Part shown: in pieces, positions 35,001-43,260 of the stretch
Position numbering within the stretch: position 1 is the stretch's first letter
Layout: each line of letters starts with the position of its first letter
Assembly: GCA_944739405.2 (NCBI GenBank)
Contig: OX123183.2
Location: forward strand, 119,048,331-119,112,330
DNA from: Euclidia mi
Taxonomy: Eukaryota > Arthropoda > Insecta > Lepidoptera > Erebidae
DNA: 64,000 nucleotides
Reading direction: 5' to 3'
Position numbers and translations under genes: made by a program
Notes under the pieces: model-generated
The model's input: the letters and a program-made list of their open reading frames with translations, nothing else
The model's database searches: none
What the model was told of the DNA's origin: nothing

Positions 35001-35715
35001 AACTCAAATAGGCCATGAATTTCTACTCATGCACGATAATGCTCCTTGCCATACGGCGCGGCTGGTATCGACCGCTCTCCGAGAGCACGATATTCAAGTT
35101 TTGGATTAGCCTGCACAGTCGCCCGACTTAAATCCTATCGAGCATGCCTGGGACATGTTACAACGAAAAGCTTTGAGAGATTTTCCACCAAATTTGACGA
35201 CTGAACAACAACTTTACGAACACTTGCAAAGGACATGGGACCTCATACCGCAGCAAGACATTGACAATTTAATTTTAAGTATTAACAATCGATGTCGATG
35301 TGTAATCAATGTAAGAGGTGGCAACACTGATTATTAATGATTAGATTTTACAAGATTTTTTCCATTTTTATTAAAATTAATAGTTTTTTAAGAAGAAATG
35401 TTTGTTGTTATCATACTAATTTTCCATGATGATTAAAAAAATTATTTTTTTTATTTAAAACAAAAAAAAACACGAAATGTTTTTTATTTTTATTAAAGAC
35501 CTTAAAATAATCTATGATTCTTCTATTTACTGTATCAGAAAATTCTTCATAGATTTTTAGATATTTGATGAAATATAAAATATCCCTAGACTTTGTTGAT
35601 GTGTGTATACTTTCTTGTTATAAGTAATTTATAAAGTTGGTAACATGTTCGTATTTTTACAGCTGATCGCCGTACAGGTGGAGCTATCAATAGGTGGTTC
35701 AAAAAGAAGAACTAG
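18618..35715 (+). CDS. F-spondin-like secreted protein, gene 1 (ten exons, 570 aa)
   Basis: Predicted exons: 18618-18810, 19236-19447, 19886-20077, 20905-21111, 22611-22868, 23180-23351, 23737-23851, 28853-29033, 33714-33843, 35663-35715. All introns are GT-AG and the phases match. The product has a signal peptide (residues 1-24), a Reeler domain, a Spondin_N domain, an acidic linker and one TSP1 repeat. In known spondins these modules mediate extracellular-matrix binding and cell or axon guidance. This protein is shorter than vertebrate F-spondin, which has six TSP1 repeats; single-TSP1 forms are known in insects. Introns 7 and 8 are swollen to 5.0 and 4.7 kb by mobile elements. A polyadenylation signal (aataaa) follows at about 35774. 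The paralogue is at 45455-55923. Weakest point: the last two junctions, which rest on splice consensus and phase. Confidence 0.85.
20164..20572. mobile_element. Small inverted-repeat element split by a Helitron
   Basis: Second copy of the element at 15431-15637, with ends 'tatacacacatcgacaagtc' and 'actagtagccgtgtgtgccg'. It is interrupted between a 20219 and t 20516 by the Helitron at 20220-20515. It lies in intron 3 of spondin-like gene 1. Confidence 0.65.
20220..20515 (-). mobile_element. 296-bp non-autonomous Helitron (family 2)
   Basis: On the minus strand it begins A|TCTATACACATAAATAAA and ends ...GCAGGAAACAG|CTAG then T, inserted between A and T as Helitrons do. The interior has (GACA)n and the 'cggttcagccgttccagaga'-type block shared with the tandem array at 39893-41204. 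The empty site is in the sibling element at 15490-15500. Confidence 0.8.
20905..23351 (+). CDS. Spondin-like gene 1, exons 4-6: Spondin_N domain
   Basis: Exon 4 (207 nt) encodes 'ISFTGIWSRNTHPYMYP' and 'YSDLVGASH'. Exon 5 encodes 'SPDWFLGVNRFELC' and 'LYPWDAGTDSGISYE'. Exon 6 encodes 'SPNIVTFPQDAISRVEMSS' and 'LRIQLIRTYHRECPEET'. These are the hallmark blocks of the Spondin_N domain, including the conserved acidic DAGTDSG loop. Residues about 200-411. Confidence 0.9.
21215..21630 (-). mobile_element. Full-length tRNA-headed SINE-like element
   Basis: On the minus strand it runs from 'gccgtgtggttgacggcata' through 'cgtgggtgtcgtaagaggcg' and an A-box-like 'TTGGTCTCGCGGC'. It continues through the B-box 'GGGTTCGATTCC' to 'ctacccctt' and a (TATG)n tail. 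The same order is seen at 59955-60370. About 415 bp, in intron 4 of spondin-like gene 1. Confidence 0.75.
22140..22356 (+). mobile_element. Truncated LINE 3' end with (TTTGAC)n tail
   Basis: Contains 'aaagagtggccacgagtttt', 'attgcccgttctttctcgtgg' (shortened) and 'gaataaatgatttttgac', ending in repeated TTTGAC. This parallels the 3' UTR of the LINE at 8220-10400 but has a different tail unit. It lies in intron 4 of spondin-like gene 1. Confidence 0.7.
23737..35715 (+). CDS. Spondin-like gene 1, exons 7-10: acidic linker, TSP1 repeat and tail
   Basis: Exon 7 encodes a Glu/Ser-rich linker (residues about 412-450). Exon 8 encodes the start of a TSP1 repeat, 'CPMTDWHRWSECDGDC', with the W-x2-W-x2-C pattern. 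Exon 9 completes it with 'CKTHFETFEKRECEEEC' followed by an acidic run. Exon 10 adds a short basic tail (ADRRTGGAINRWFKKKN) and stops at 35713. If intron 7 were retained, the frame would stop at about 23891 after 'RYHSDVGSSEDGG', giving a form without TSP1. Confidence 0.78.
24060..27190 (+). mobile_element. Non-LTR retrotransposon with endonuclease and reverse transcriptase
   Basis: Lies in intron 7 of spondin-like gene 1, same strand. A GC-rich 5' leader begins near 24050. The coding part spans 24151-27094, and the 3' end is near 27180 with an A-rich stretch. A target-site duplication was not found. The higher GC content contrasts with the host intron. The reverse-transcriptase and C-terminal blocks place it in the broad Jockey/CR1 group; a finer assignment needs a tree. 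Confidence 0.85.
24151..27094 (+). pseudogene. LINE ORF2: AP-type endonuclease and reverse transcriptase, frameshifted
   Basis: The first frame (24151-25758) has the endonuclease-exonuclease-phosphatase domain: 'SANIRGLHSNLNAV', 'LVFLGDFNAHHETW', 'GSSDHCLV'. It then enters the reverse transcriptase ('KASGPDGIPAVVLRKC'). A frameshift near 25745 moves to the second frame, and another near 26180 to the third, with 'HCYADDSTVH' (catalytic YADD near 26243) and a C-terminal 'TIMMWNSLPVHMFP' block ending at 27094. About 20 residues are also missing after 'GDRSDPGNYRP', where the usual block leading to 'NQLVRYLEDH' is deleted. It is inactive but recent enough to read through. Confidence 0.85.
27437..28615 (-). 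pseudogene. mariner (DD34D-type) transposase remnant
   Basis: On the minus strand 27972-28166 reads 'VTGDESWLNQYDLETKRQSP' (first catalytic Asp). The stretch 27605-27970 reads 'GLLLHHDNAPAH' (second) and 'YSPDLAPCDFFLIPK' (third). There are stops and a frame change between them. The distance from the second to the third Asp is 43 residues instead of 34, because of a 9-codon inverted insertion (hairpin at 27689-27753). The terminal repeats are poorly preserved ('ggacactctaaaag' on the left, 'gagacactat' on the right). It is in intron 7 of spondin-like gene 1, antisense to it. Confidence 0.8.
28853..29410 (+). repeat. Partial tandem array of the TSP1 exon and its splice donor
   Basis: The 3' two-thirds of exon 8, its donor and about 25 bp of intron are repeated three more times. 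Repeat starts (gtgayggtgactg) are at 28936, 29058, 29182 and 29302, so the period is 120-124 bp. Copies 2-4 keep 'gacccgct' followed by a GT donor (gtaagtg, gtatgtg, gtgagtg). They have drifted at the front, where exon sequence 'tatcgatgg' has become 'tgtgtag' or 'tgtgaag'. Only copy 1 has the upstream acceptor at 28852. Confidence 0.85.
29690..30610. repeat. Minisatellite of about 120-bp units inside the Helitron
   Basis: Units begin near 'aaatatcggagacgatac', then 'tccgccatctttgatttcc' and 'gatcacgaaatagatgttgt', then 'ccccatccctt'. The same units resume at 32834-33070 on the far side of the nested hAT. Lengths vary from about 118 to 150 bp. Confidence 0.75.
31141..31262 (-). pseudogene. 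hAT transposase C-terminal dimerisation domain fragment
   Basis: Minus-strand reading includes 'VFSSAGYFCNKIRSSLSD' and 'LDALIFLRSHY', the characteristic end of hAT transposases (family pattern: ERVFS.AG....KRS.L....V..L.FL). No catalytic-domain coding was recognised nearby, so the element is non-autonomous or decayed. Confidence 0.8.
31781..32379 (+). mobile_element. A-tailed GC-rich retroelement, copy 1 (13-bp target duplication)
   Basis: Begins with a C-run and 'gtgggatctccaccttgtcg', and ends with 'ttttccacctcgtgag' and an A tail. Flanked by the perfect duplication gcaactactggat (31768-31780 and 32380-32392), so it was inserted by LINE machinery. Compared with copy 2 it has about 100 extra bp with a second 'gtgttgcgttgccg'. 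It is open in several frames only because of high GC; no known domain. It could be a SINE or an internally deleted LINE. Confidence 0.8.
34015..35605 (+). mobile_element. Tc1-like DNA transposon, nearly intact
   Basis: Terminal inverted repeats of about 26 bp start CACACATCAACAAAGTCTAG and end CTAGACTTTGTTGATGTGTG. TA duplications are at 34013-34014 and 35606-35607. It lies in the last intron of spondin-like gene 1, in the same orientation. 1591 bp, a typical Tc1 size. Confidence 0.92.
34312..35337 (+). pseudogene. Tc1-family DD34E transposase with a single in-frame stop
   Basis: The frame runs 265 codons, has TAG at 35107-35109, and continues in frame for another 76 codons. An N-terminal helix-turn-helix region ('AEALHTSQNVISRLWSRY') is followed by a 'GRYRVT' hinge. 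The catalytic acids are 'LFTDESRFGF', 'LLMHDNAPCH' and 'DLNPIEHAWD', with exactly 34 residues between the second Asp and the Glu (counting the stop). The stop sits where relatives usually have Trp ('LDWPAQSPDLNPIEH'), a one-base TGG to TAG change. Otherwise intact, so the insertion is young. Confidence 0.9.
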
Positions 35716-36560
35716 TAATAAACGAAGAGAAGAGAAGAAAATATTAAAGTTTTATAATTATTTTGTATTGTCAATAAATATTAATAAATTGAAATTACTA
35801 TATGAATGAGTCACTGTTTATCTTATGCTTAATATCTGATTGTTCAGAAGTTGCCCTAGGCAGGTGGAAATTGTTGCAGAAGGCAGTGGAAGCTTGTATT
35901 ACATCCACCTGACTAGAGCAAACAAGAAGTCTGACATTATTGGACTGAATTTCTCAGCGCTAACAATATCAAATACAATACGCAGTTACCTGGATCTTCA
36001 CTGTTGTCAGGCCTGGAACTAAGTTAGATAAACACACAACTATAGTGGCCACGATAGAGAATGAAATCTACTTAGCTGTTCCTCCAAACTTGATGTCTTC
36101 AGGACACGAGGACACGAGGCTCGTTGACACAGGATTCACAATTTACAAAATGTCAATGTTCAATATAATATCACAAATGTATCAAGGGCTCACTGAGCCG
36201 TGCCGGGCAAATCAATAAGCGGCAATTTCACAAGGCTTTACAAAATTTACATGTGGTTTACAGCGAGTTCCAACTCAGCAAACGTGTGAATTTTTCAAAG
36301 GAAGTATAATTATACAGTGCTTACAAATGTGACCAGTGTCAAAAATTAATCACCATAGATATCAAATGTTACTAAACTGATTGTCAACTAATTTTTATAG
36401 ACAATACATAATATATCTATTTCAAACACTGATTTTATTAACATTTGCTGATTTTATTCTGTTTTTGTTAAGATTTATGATATGAATATTATTATGCTGC
36501 CACACAAAATAATTTAACGGATCTTAATCGCGTAAACTTAACTTATTTAATGTATAGGTA
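35716..36560. other. 3' UTR of spondin-like gene 1 and intergenic DNA
   Basis: aataaa motifs at about 35774 and 35784 follow the stop at 35713. Beyond them no gene or repeat was recognised; a 60-aa ORF at 35840-36022 has no family resemblance. Confidence 0.4.
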
Positions 36561-36563
36561 ATA

Positions 36564-36663
36564 AATACCTTTTTGTTTCCGACGTTTTGCTTGACTTGCA
36601 CCGAGCGTGGTCGCGGAGAGACTCGGTGCAAGACGAGTGAAACGTCGGAAACAGATAGGTATT
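36564..36663. repeat. Imperfect 42-bp-arm inverted repeat
   Basis: aatacctttttgtttccgac at the left pairs with the right end at 36663, and 'ttgcaccgag' pairs with 'ctcggtgcaa'. The loop is about 16 bp. A few mismatches. It resembles a small fold-back element. Confidence 0.6.
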
Positions 36664-36794
36664 GTTACGGACGGGGTAACGCGATTGGAAGGAAAAACCG
36701 AGTAGCACTGATGACCGTTTATTAAGCTTTACATACACGACGCGTCGTTCGATTTCAACGCGGACAGCACCAACACTTAGGTACGTCTTTTGCA

Positions 36795-36880
36795 CTGCAC
36801 TTCACTTCAGTATACTTCACTTCACTTTACTTCACTTCACTTCAATACTACTTCTTCCTTTTCTTCTTCACTTCACCACT
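36795..36880. repeat. (CACTT)n-type simple repeat
   Basis: Runs of cacttcacttca with interruptions such as agtata and ttcttcc. It lies next to the RTE fragment. Confidence 0.7.
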
Positions 36881-36899
36881 TCTCAACTTAATTTGGCGT

Positions 36900-37440
36900 T
36901 TAACGCGTCTACACCGCCCACCTTGCGGGCGGCCTACCCCTGATGCGTCATCCGGTACGTGGTCGCCACACCAGAACCCGCCTGCCCCAACGGCCATTGG
37001 TTCTTCGAGCTATCGGCCCTGCCCATTGCCACTTCAGCCTGGCCATTTGGAGAGCTATGTCGGTGACTTTGGTTCTCCTGCGGATCTCCTCATGTCTGAT
37101 TCGATCTCGCAGGGAAACTCCTAGTATAGCTCTCTCCATCTCCCTCTGAGTGACCCTGAGCTTTCTGATAAGGCCCATAGTTAGCGACCACGTCTCAGCG
37201 CCGTAGATCATCACTGCATGGTGACACACACTGGTCAAAGATTTTCGTCTTGAGACACTGCGGGATATCGGACGTGAAGATATGCCGGCACTTCCCGAAC
37301 GCAGCCAACCGAGTTGGATTCGACGAATGACCTCTTTCTCGAAGTTGGACCTACCCAATTGGATCATTTGTCCCAAGTATACGTACTTGTCGACGACTTC
37401 GAGTGTAGAGTTCCCAACCTGAATAGGAGCAGGCTCAGAT
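36900..37440 (-). pseudogene. RTE-like LINE reverse-transcriptase C-terminal fragment
   Basis: The minus-strand frame 36948-37376 (142 aa), extendable to about 37437, contains 'KYVYLGQMIQLGRSNFEKE', 'MIYGAETWSLT' and 'RAILGVSLRDRIRHEEIRRR', followed by 'KWQWAGPIARR' and 'GRRVLVWRPRTG'. These are standard features of the C-terminus of RTE-type polymerases in insects. The N-terminal part is missing. Confidence 0.75.
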
Positions 37441-37974
37441 TATCAGAAGCTTGAAAACGTCTTCCAGCGCAGCGGTGAAGAGTTTCGGAGATATAAAATC
37501 TGGGTTCTGTACATGGCTGAAAACCATTTTCACGTAACAAAAGATAGTTTATTAGATAGTGTACAAAGACTGATTTTGGAGAAAAAATTTAAAACAGCCC
37601 TTTCGCAAATAATCGCCCAGGTAAAAAATGGTTCATGTCATTTATGAATCGTCGAAATACGCGAGGTGTCCACCACAAACTCTTCTCTTAAAAAACCTAG
37701 ATTTATTATCATATTACTATTGAGACCCAGTGAAATTACAATATCACTGAGAAAAGCCCATGAAATTATACGAACCAGTCGTTATTGAATAAGAGTTAAT
37801 TTCACTAGCTAGTGAAATTATAATATCGGGTTTTTGTCTAAATTCCTGCGACATATACAAATCGCGAAAGTTTTACATCGATTATGTAGGTATATAACAG
37901 AAAATAAACTGAATCTACTAACTATCATGATCTTTAAAAATATGTACATAAACAAAAAAAAAACAAATAAAAGG

Positions 37975-38560
37975 TGAAAATATTTACACAGTTGAGGCGT
38001 TCGTCGTAGAATGCCTCCGCATCAATATCATTATTGATAAGAAAGTAACGGGAAAAGATCAATAATACACAAACTATTTGTTATTCATCCAAATTAATTT
38101 TATCACCTTCAAAGTATGCTCCCTCAGAAACGATACACTTACGCCAACGAATAATCCAATCATCAAAACATTTTTAAACGCTGTTTCCGGAATTGAGTTA
38201 AATTCTTGCCGCGAATTCTTCTTTAATGTCTTCTACCGATTGAAAACAGGTGCCACGAAGAGGTAATTTGAGTTTAGGAAAAAGAAAGAAGTCGGCTGCA
38301 GCCATATCTGGTGAATATGGTGCTGGTGCTCGATGGTATTTGTTCAGTGTTTGGTCAAGATTCGTTTACAATGATGGCCTTCTGCGAAGGCGCATTATGG
38401 TGGTGCAAAGTTCTTTTGGGACTAACCGAGCGGCAACATGTTTCATACCCAAATGAAATGGTACGGATCGACTCGTGAGATACAGAAGTTCGGCGGCTAT
38501 CCCTCTCAAAGTTGAATGAGGATTTTCAGTACCTGTTTCAACAAAAAAAAATTGAATTTG
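37975..38560 (-). pseudogene. Second mariner-like transposase remnant
   Basis: Minus-strand pieces read 'FFLFPKLKLPLRGTCFQSVE', then, after frame damage, 'KCFDDWIIRWRKCIVSEGAY' and 'GDKINLDE', the C-terminal third of a mariner transposase. Stops and indels are frequent. Terminal repeats were not identified. It is a different lineage from the mariner at 27437. Confidence 0.7.
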
Positions 38561-39295
38561 GAACCATAAACAAATAATCCATTCCCGATACTTTTTTGGC
38601 TGAATGTATGTCTCATTTTATTATTTCTCTCACTGTCGATGACGCAGCAGGAGTGGCATTCTCGCCACAGAGTACCTACCTTTGTATATACGATTCCCGC
38701 AAGGTGGATGGCGGTGAGCGGTTGTATGCGAGCGGCTTAAGATCGTTCTGTGTGCCGCTGCGGAGGCCTGAGAAGTGAGAACGTCTTTAGGTTGAGATGT
38801 GACTCCCCCTCAATCCCTATTCTGTAACTTTTGTTGTATGTATCTGAGTCATACAAAAATAAGGAACGAACCCGAAACGGGTCGCCCCCGAGATGAGTTG
38901 ATATTCAGAGTTACAGGTCTAATAATGAGTTTCAGAAACTTACAGTAGGTATCACGTAAGCCGATACATAAGAGGAATTTATAAAAGCACAAATACAAAA
39001 GAGTTGAATTGCACACCATAATAATATGTTTATTAATCATATTATGGTAAGGGAAAAATGTTTGTCCTCTAAAAGTGGTGATTCTCGGCACGTTAATTGG
39101 CTATAAGTACAGTCATTAGGTACATAAAATATTGTCCCTACAATTGACTTCACGAAGCAAAATGACATTGGTTTCAATTACCTATGCTTACTTCAGTTCA
39201 GTAGGCTAACGAGTGCCACGGGAGCCTGGGTGCCTCAATAACTCGAAACTTTAGCTCATCAACCTGCTGAGCAATATTTTAATTTTTTTTGTTTT
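38561..39295. other. Intergenic DNA, no feature recognised
   Basis: Only short ORFs without family resemblance. Confidence 0.3.
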
Positions 39296-39299
39296 ATTA

Positions 39300-39440
39300 A
39301 TAGACTCATGCCTGTATCCCCGAAGGGGTAGGCAGAGGTGTTATATTACACCCACATTTCGCCATGAGTTTTTAGGTCTCTCCTAATAGGGGGCGGACCT
39401 ATTGCCGTTACCGGGCACATTACCAGACTCCATGCAAATC
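39300..39440 (-). mobile_element. Partial tRNA-headed SINE-like element
   Basis: Matches the 3' half of the family ('cctgtatccccgaaggggta', 'attgccgttaccgggcacat'), cut off at about 39435 where the fold-back element begins. Confidence 0.65.
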
Positions 39441-39892
39441 AAAGAAAATCTCAAAATCTCCAATTCTCAAAATGTCCAACTCGCAAAAAGTCCAATCTTT
39501 GAAATTGTAGTAAATTTTTGTACAATAACTCATCAAAGCGCTTTTTTAATACTTTCGACAAACAATAAATACAAAATACTGAAAGAATCAAAATATGATA
39601 TATTTATAAGTAACAAATTAAGACCAGTACAATGTTGATCATTGTACTGGTCTTAATTTGTTACTTATAAATATATCATAACTTTCATAATTATAAATTG
39701 AAACAAATGTTAAACATAGTTTAACTGTTTTAAGTATATAACCAAGGTAAGACATAAAAAATATTTTATGCCTTACTTTGCTTTATTTTAAAGTTACAAA
39801 TTAAGTCCAGAAAGGACCACAACATACCTATATTTGAAATCACAATTTTTTATAATATAATATAAAAAACAAAAAATTTTATTATTATTACA

Positions 39893-41204
39893 CTAGCTGG
39901 TACCCGCGGCTTCGCACGCGGAAAAAGTAACGTTTTAGAAAGTTCTCTGCCAAATCTCATCTTTATACAGCCGGCGGTATTCCAGATTGCAATATGACTG
40001 ACCCTTTGCTTTTATATATAATTATACAAAAATTAGTGTCATAACAACAGCGCTACCTACCGAGTCAAATTGAAGCCTATATGTAGCGCTATAAAGTCCT
40101 CTACCTTGCAGTGAAAGTCTCATTTGAATCGGTTCAGCCGTTCCAGAGATTACCCCGGACAAACAGAAAGACAGACAAAAATGTTAAAAAGGGTTGTTTT
40201 GGACTTAGAATCGTGTAACTTACTAAATGCACTTGAAAAAATATAGTTATTTTGAAATCACAGACAGACACTTCAATTTTATTTATATGTATGTATAGAT
40301 GAGCAGAAGACGTAAAGACTTGTTATCGCGACAACAGCGCCAACTACCGGGTCAAATTGTAGCCTATATGTAGCGCTATATAGTCCTCTACCTTGCAGTG
40401 AAAGTCTCATTTGAATCGGTTCAGCCGTTCCAGAGATTACCCCGGACAAACAGAAAGACAGACAGACAGACAGACAAAAATGTTAAAAAGGGTTGTTTTG
40501 GACTTAGAATCGTGTAATTTACTATATGCACTTGAAAAAACATAGTTATTTTGAAATCACAGACAGACACTTCAATTTTATTTATATGTATAGATGAGCA
40601 GAAGACGTAAAGACTTGTTATCGCGACAACAGCGCCAACTACCGGGTCAAATTGTAGCCTATATATAGCGCTATATAGTCCTCTACCTTGCAGTGAAAGT
40701 CTCATTTGAATCGGTTCAGCCGTTCCAGAGATTACCCCGGACAAACAGAAAGACAGACAGACAGACAGACGGACAGACAGACAGACAAAAATGTTAAAAA
40801 GGATTGTTTTGGACTTAGAATCGTGTAACTTACTAAATGCACTTGAAAAAATATAGTTATTTAGAAATCACAGACAGACACTTCAATTTTATTTATATGT
40901 ATGTATAGATGAGCAGAAGACGTAAAGACTTGTTATCGCGACAACAGCGCCAACTACCGGGTCAAATTGTAGCCTATATGTAGCGCTATATAGTCCTCTA
41001 CCTTGCAGTGAAAGTCTCATTTGAATCGGTTCAGCCGTTCCAGAGATTACCCCGGACAAACAGAAAGACAGACAGACAGACAGACAAAAATGTTAAAAAG
41101 GGTTGTTTTGGACTTAGAATCGTGTAATTTACTATATGCACTTGAAAAAACATAGTTATTTTGAAATCACAGACAGACACTTCAATTTTATTTATATGTA
41201 TAGA
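39893..41204 (-). mobile_element. Helitron with four tandem 5' ends and one 3' end
   Basis: Same family as 20220-20515. A single CTAG terminus is at 39893-39896. TCTATACAT 5' termini (minus strand) occur at 40299, 40594, 40909 and 41204, giving units of 295, 315 and 295 bp. Units carry (GACA)n, 'gcagtgaaagtctcatttga' and the spacer gatgagcagaagacgtaaag. The length difference comes from the GACA run. Confidence 0.8.
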
Positions 41205-41412
41205 AAATCATAAAAAGATTTAGGTGTGTTGATTATTAACATATTAATAAAAAAGTGTTTGTTGGTTATAAATAAAAATTATATTGATTAGGTATTACTT
41301 GCTTAAGTCTTACCTAGGTTATATAAAAATATGTTTAATGTTTGTTTCAATTTATAATTATAAAATGATGCTATTTATTTTATTCTTTTTATTTAAAATT
41401 TACTACATTTTC

Positions 41413-41591
41413 AAAGATTGGACATTTTGGGAGTTGGACACTTTGAGAATTGGACATTTTGAGATTTGGACAGTTTGGGAATTGGACGTTTTGAGAATTG
41501 GACATTTTGGGACTTGGACGTTTTGGGTGTTGGACATTTTGGGCTTTGAACATTTTGACACCGTTGGACATTTTAAGAATTGGAGATTTTG
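41413..41591. repeat. 15-bp minisatellite (ttggacattttgrga)
   Basis: About eleven copies of a unit close to ttggacattttggga, with drift. A shorter inverted run is at 39452-39495. The ORF here (41284-41598) is repeat-encoded and not a gene. Confidence 0.85.
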
Positions 41592-41660
41592 CCCCTGAAT
41601 GGTCGAGCAGGCTGACTTGCCGAATCATCAGCTTCATCTTCATCAGCCTGCTGCACTGCT

Positions 41661-42155
41661 CCCCCCCGTTGGATCTCCACCTTGTCGTGGTGGAGGGGCT
41701 CAGTAACCGTGGATTGGACACCCGCGGTGAAGCTAAGAGAGATCCCAGGAGTGGGCGCTCCGCGTGGGCTTAGAGGGGTCTGCACAGGATGCATCCAACG
41801 GTGCGGGTGCGGGGGACAGTTCTGTCTGTCCCTCGCAGTCGGGCGCGGTTGCGGGAGGAGAGGCGTGTCGGTGTTGCGTTGCCGCGCGCCCTATCCTCTG
41901 CGGCCGCTGGGTGTTTTGGCGGCGGAGTCCAACACCTTATTCCGCCGCCAAGGGGGTTTTGTTCGGGGCCCGCCTGACCATCTGGCGGGCAAATACCCGT
42001 CGGGGGGTAGCGAGGAATGCTTATGCGATTCCCTACCCTCCGACACACGGGTACAAGAGAAAGTCGAGGTGGTTTTTAGTGGTTACTCCGACGCTCATTT
42101 TCCCAAGAGTCCGAGATCCGAAGGGATTTTCCACCTCGTAAAACAAAAAAAAAGG
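41661..42155 (+). mobile_element. A-tailed GC-rich retroelement, copy 2 (13-bp target duplication)
   Basis: Same element as 31781-32379 ('ttggatctccaccttgtcg' to 'ttttccacctcgtaaaac' plus A tail). Flanked by ctgctgcactgct at 41648-41660 and 42156-42168. Confidence 0.8.
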
Positions 42156-42284
42156 CTGCTGCACTGCTGATATAAGCATCTGAGCTCGATTTTGGGTTTT
42201 TGTGTCCAGCCATTGCCGAGTAGGAAGCTAAGGTAGCGAGGCAAACGTCAGATAGTTTCAGAATGTGTGAGTACGAATGTGGCA

Positions 42285-42450
42285 GCCTAACGACCCGTTC
42301 GCGATCGACAGCGGCTGCGATTTTGATGTTCATAGCGTGTTCTACTCTGACGCGACATTACCGCGGCGGAGTAGAGCGCGACATGTATGTACTTCGAAAT
42401 CGCTGCCACTGTCATCCGCCGCCGCTGATCGTGAACGGGCCGTAACCGAA
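42285..42450. mobile_element. MITE-like inverted repeat
   Basis: Left 'acccgttcgcgatcgacagc' pairs with right 'gctgatcgtgaacgggcc', and inner 'ctgcgatttt' pairs with 'aaatcgctgc'. GC-rich, no coding capacity. Confidence 0.55.
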
Positions 42451-42789
42451 TTTCAGTTGAATGTAATATGGGCTACTCGAAATATGCGACCACAACACTC
42501 AAAATTGCTACCGTCTAGCCTAATCAAGGAGCAAGTATACATGGAGGGAGCATTTCAAAATGAGTAGAAAACGTATATGCATCTCTTTTCTCTTTAATTA
42601 CAAAACTGCATATGTTCGAGCATGATAGCCATAGAGCTTTTATACAGCCTTGAATGACATATGCCAAGAAAAATGTTATGTCATGTCGATGTTCGTCCAG
42701 CTGGAGTGAAAGCCGTGTCGAAATAAATTGCAATTTTAATTGCTACAAAATATTACGTACGTAGATATGACCACATTTAAACATTAAAA

Positions 42790-43260
42790 ATGACCACAGT
42801 TTGTAATGCCGTCGGATGTAAAAGCCAAATGGGACTATTGACCGAAAATGGTCAAAAAATATCTTACCACCGGTAAGTCATAATAAGTAAAATTCTAGAT
42901 ATCTGCCGTAATAATTCTACAATGATATTTGTAAAGCTTATACTTAAAGATAAAGATAATGACCACCGTTGACACATATTTTTATTCCAATAGTCACAAT
43001 GAAATAAATATAATAGAAATATTTCGATAAAAAATATGAGGATAGTGTTGTAATACAATTGTCAGTTAGAAAACCAGTTTCTGAAAGATTATAATTTGAA
43101 TAATTGGTTATTAATTGTGATTTTTTGTAGATTTCCAAAGAATGAAGGTTTGATACTAAATTGGGTCCGAAATATGAGAAAGGGAGAATGGCAACAGTCT
43201 AATTCTTCTAAACTTTGTTCGCTTGATTTTGTGTCTGCTTGTTATTAAGAAGGATTTCAA
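42790..43260 (+). pseudogene. Broken two-exon THAP-domain gene
   Basis: Exon 1 (42790-42872) reads 'MTTVCNAVGCKSQMG...ISYHR' up to a gtaagt donor. The acceptor tttttgtag at 43130 starts exon 2: 'FPKNEGLILNWVRNMRKG', 'WQQSNSSKLCSLDF', then a stop at about 43245. This is a THAP zinc finger: C-x4-C pair, HRFP, invariant Trp, and Cys. The final zinc ligand His is replaced by Asp (SLDF instead of SLHF). After the stop, sequence resembling the domain end persists ('AVPTIF'). THAP domains occur in host regulators and in P-element transposases; which one this was cannot be decided. Confidence 0.7.

Larger units (their letters stand above)
39452..41591. mobile_element. Fold-back element with 15-bp minisatellite arms
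   Basis: The left end (from 39452, caaaatctccaattctcaaa) and right end (to 41591) are reverse complements. The inner parts of both arms also pair (39690-39760 with 41290-41360, around 'ataattataaattgaaaca'). The right arm is expanded into a 15-bp minisatellite. The centre holds a Helitron array. A SINE lies to the left; no target duplication was identified. Confidence 0.65.

Noticed and set aside
41284..41598. 104-aa ORF with repeated Trp-Thr-Phe-like units
   Set aside because: It is a direct reading of the 15-bp minisatellite, whose length keeps one frame open.
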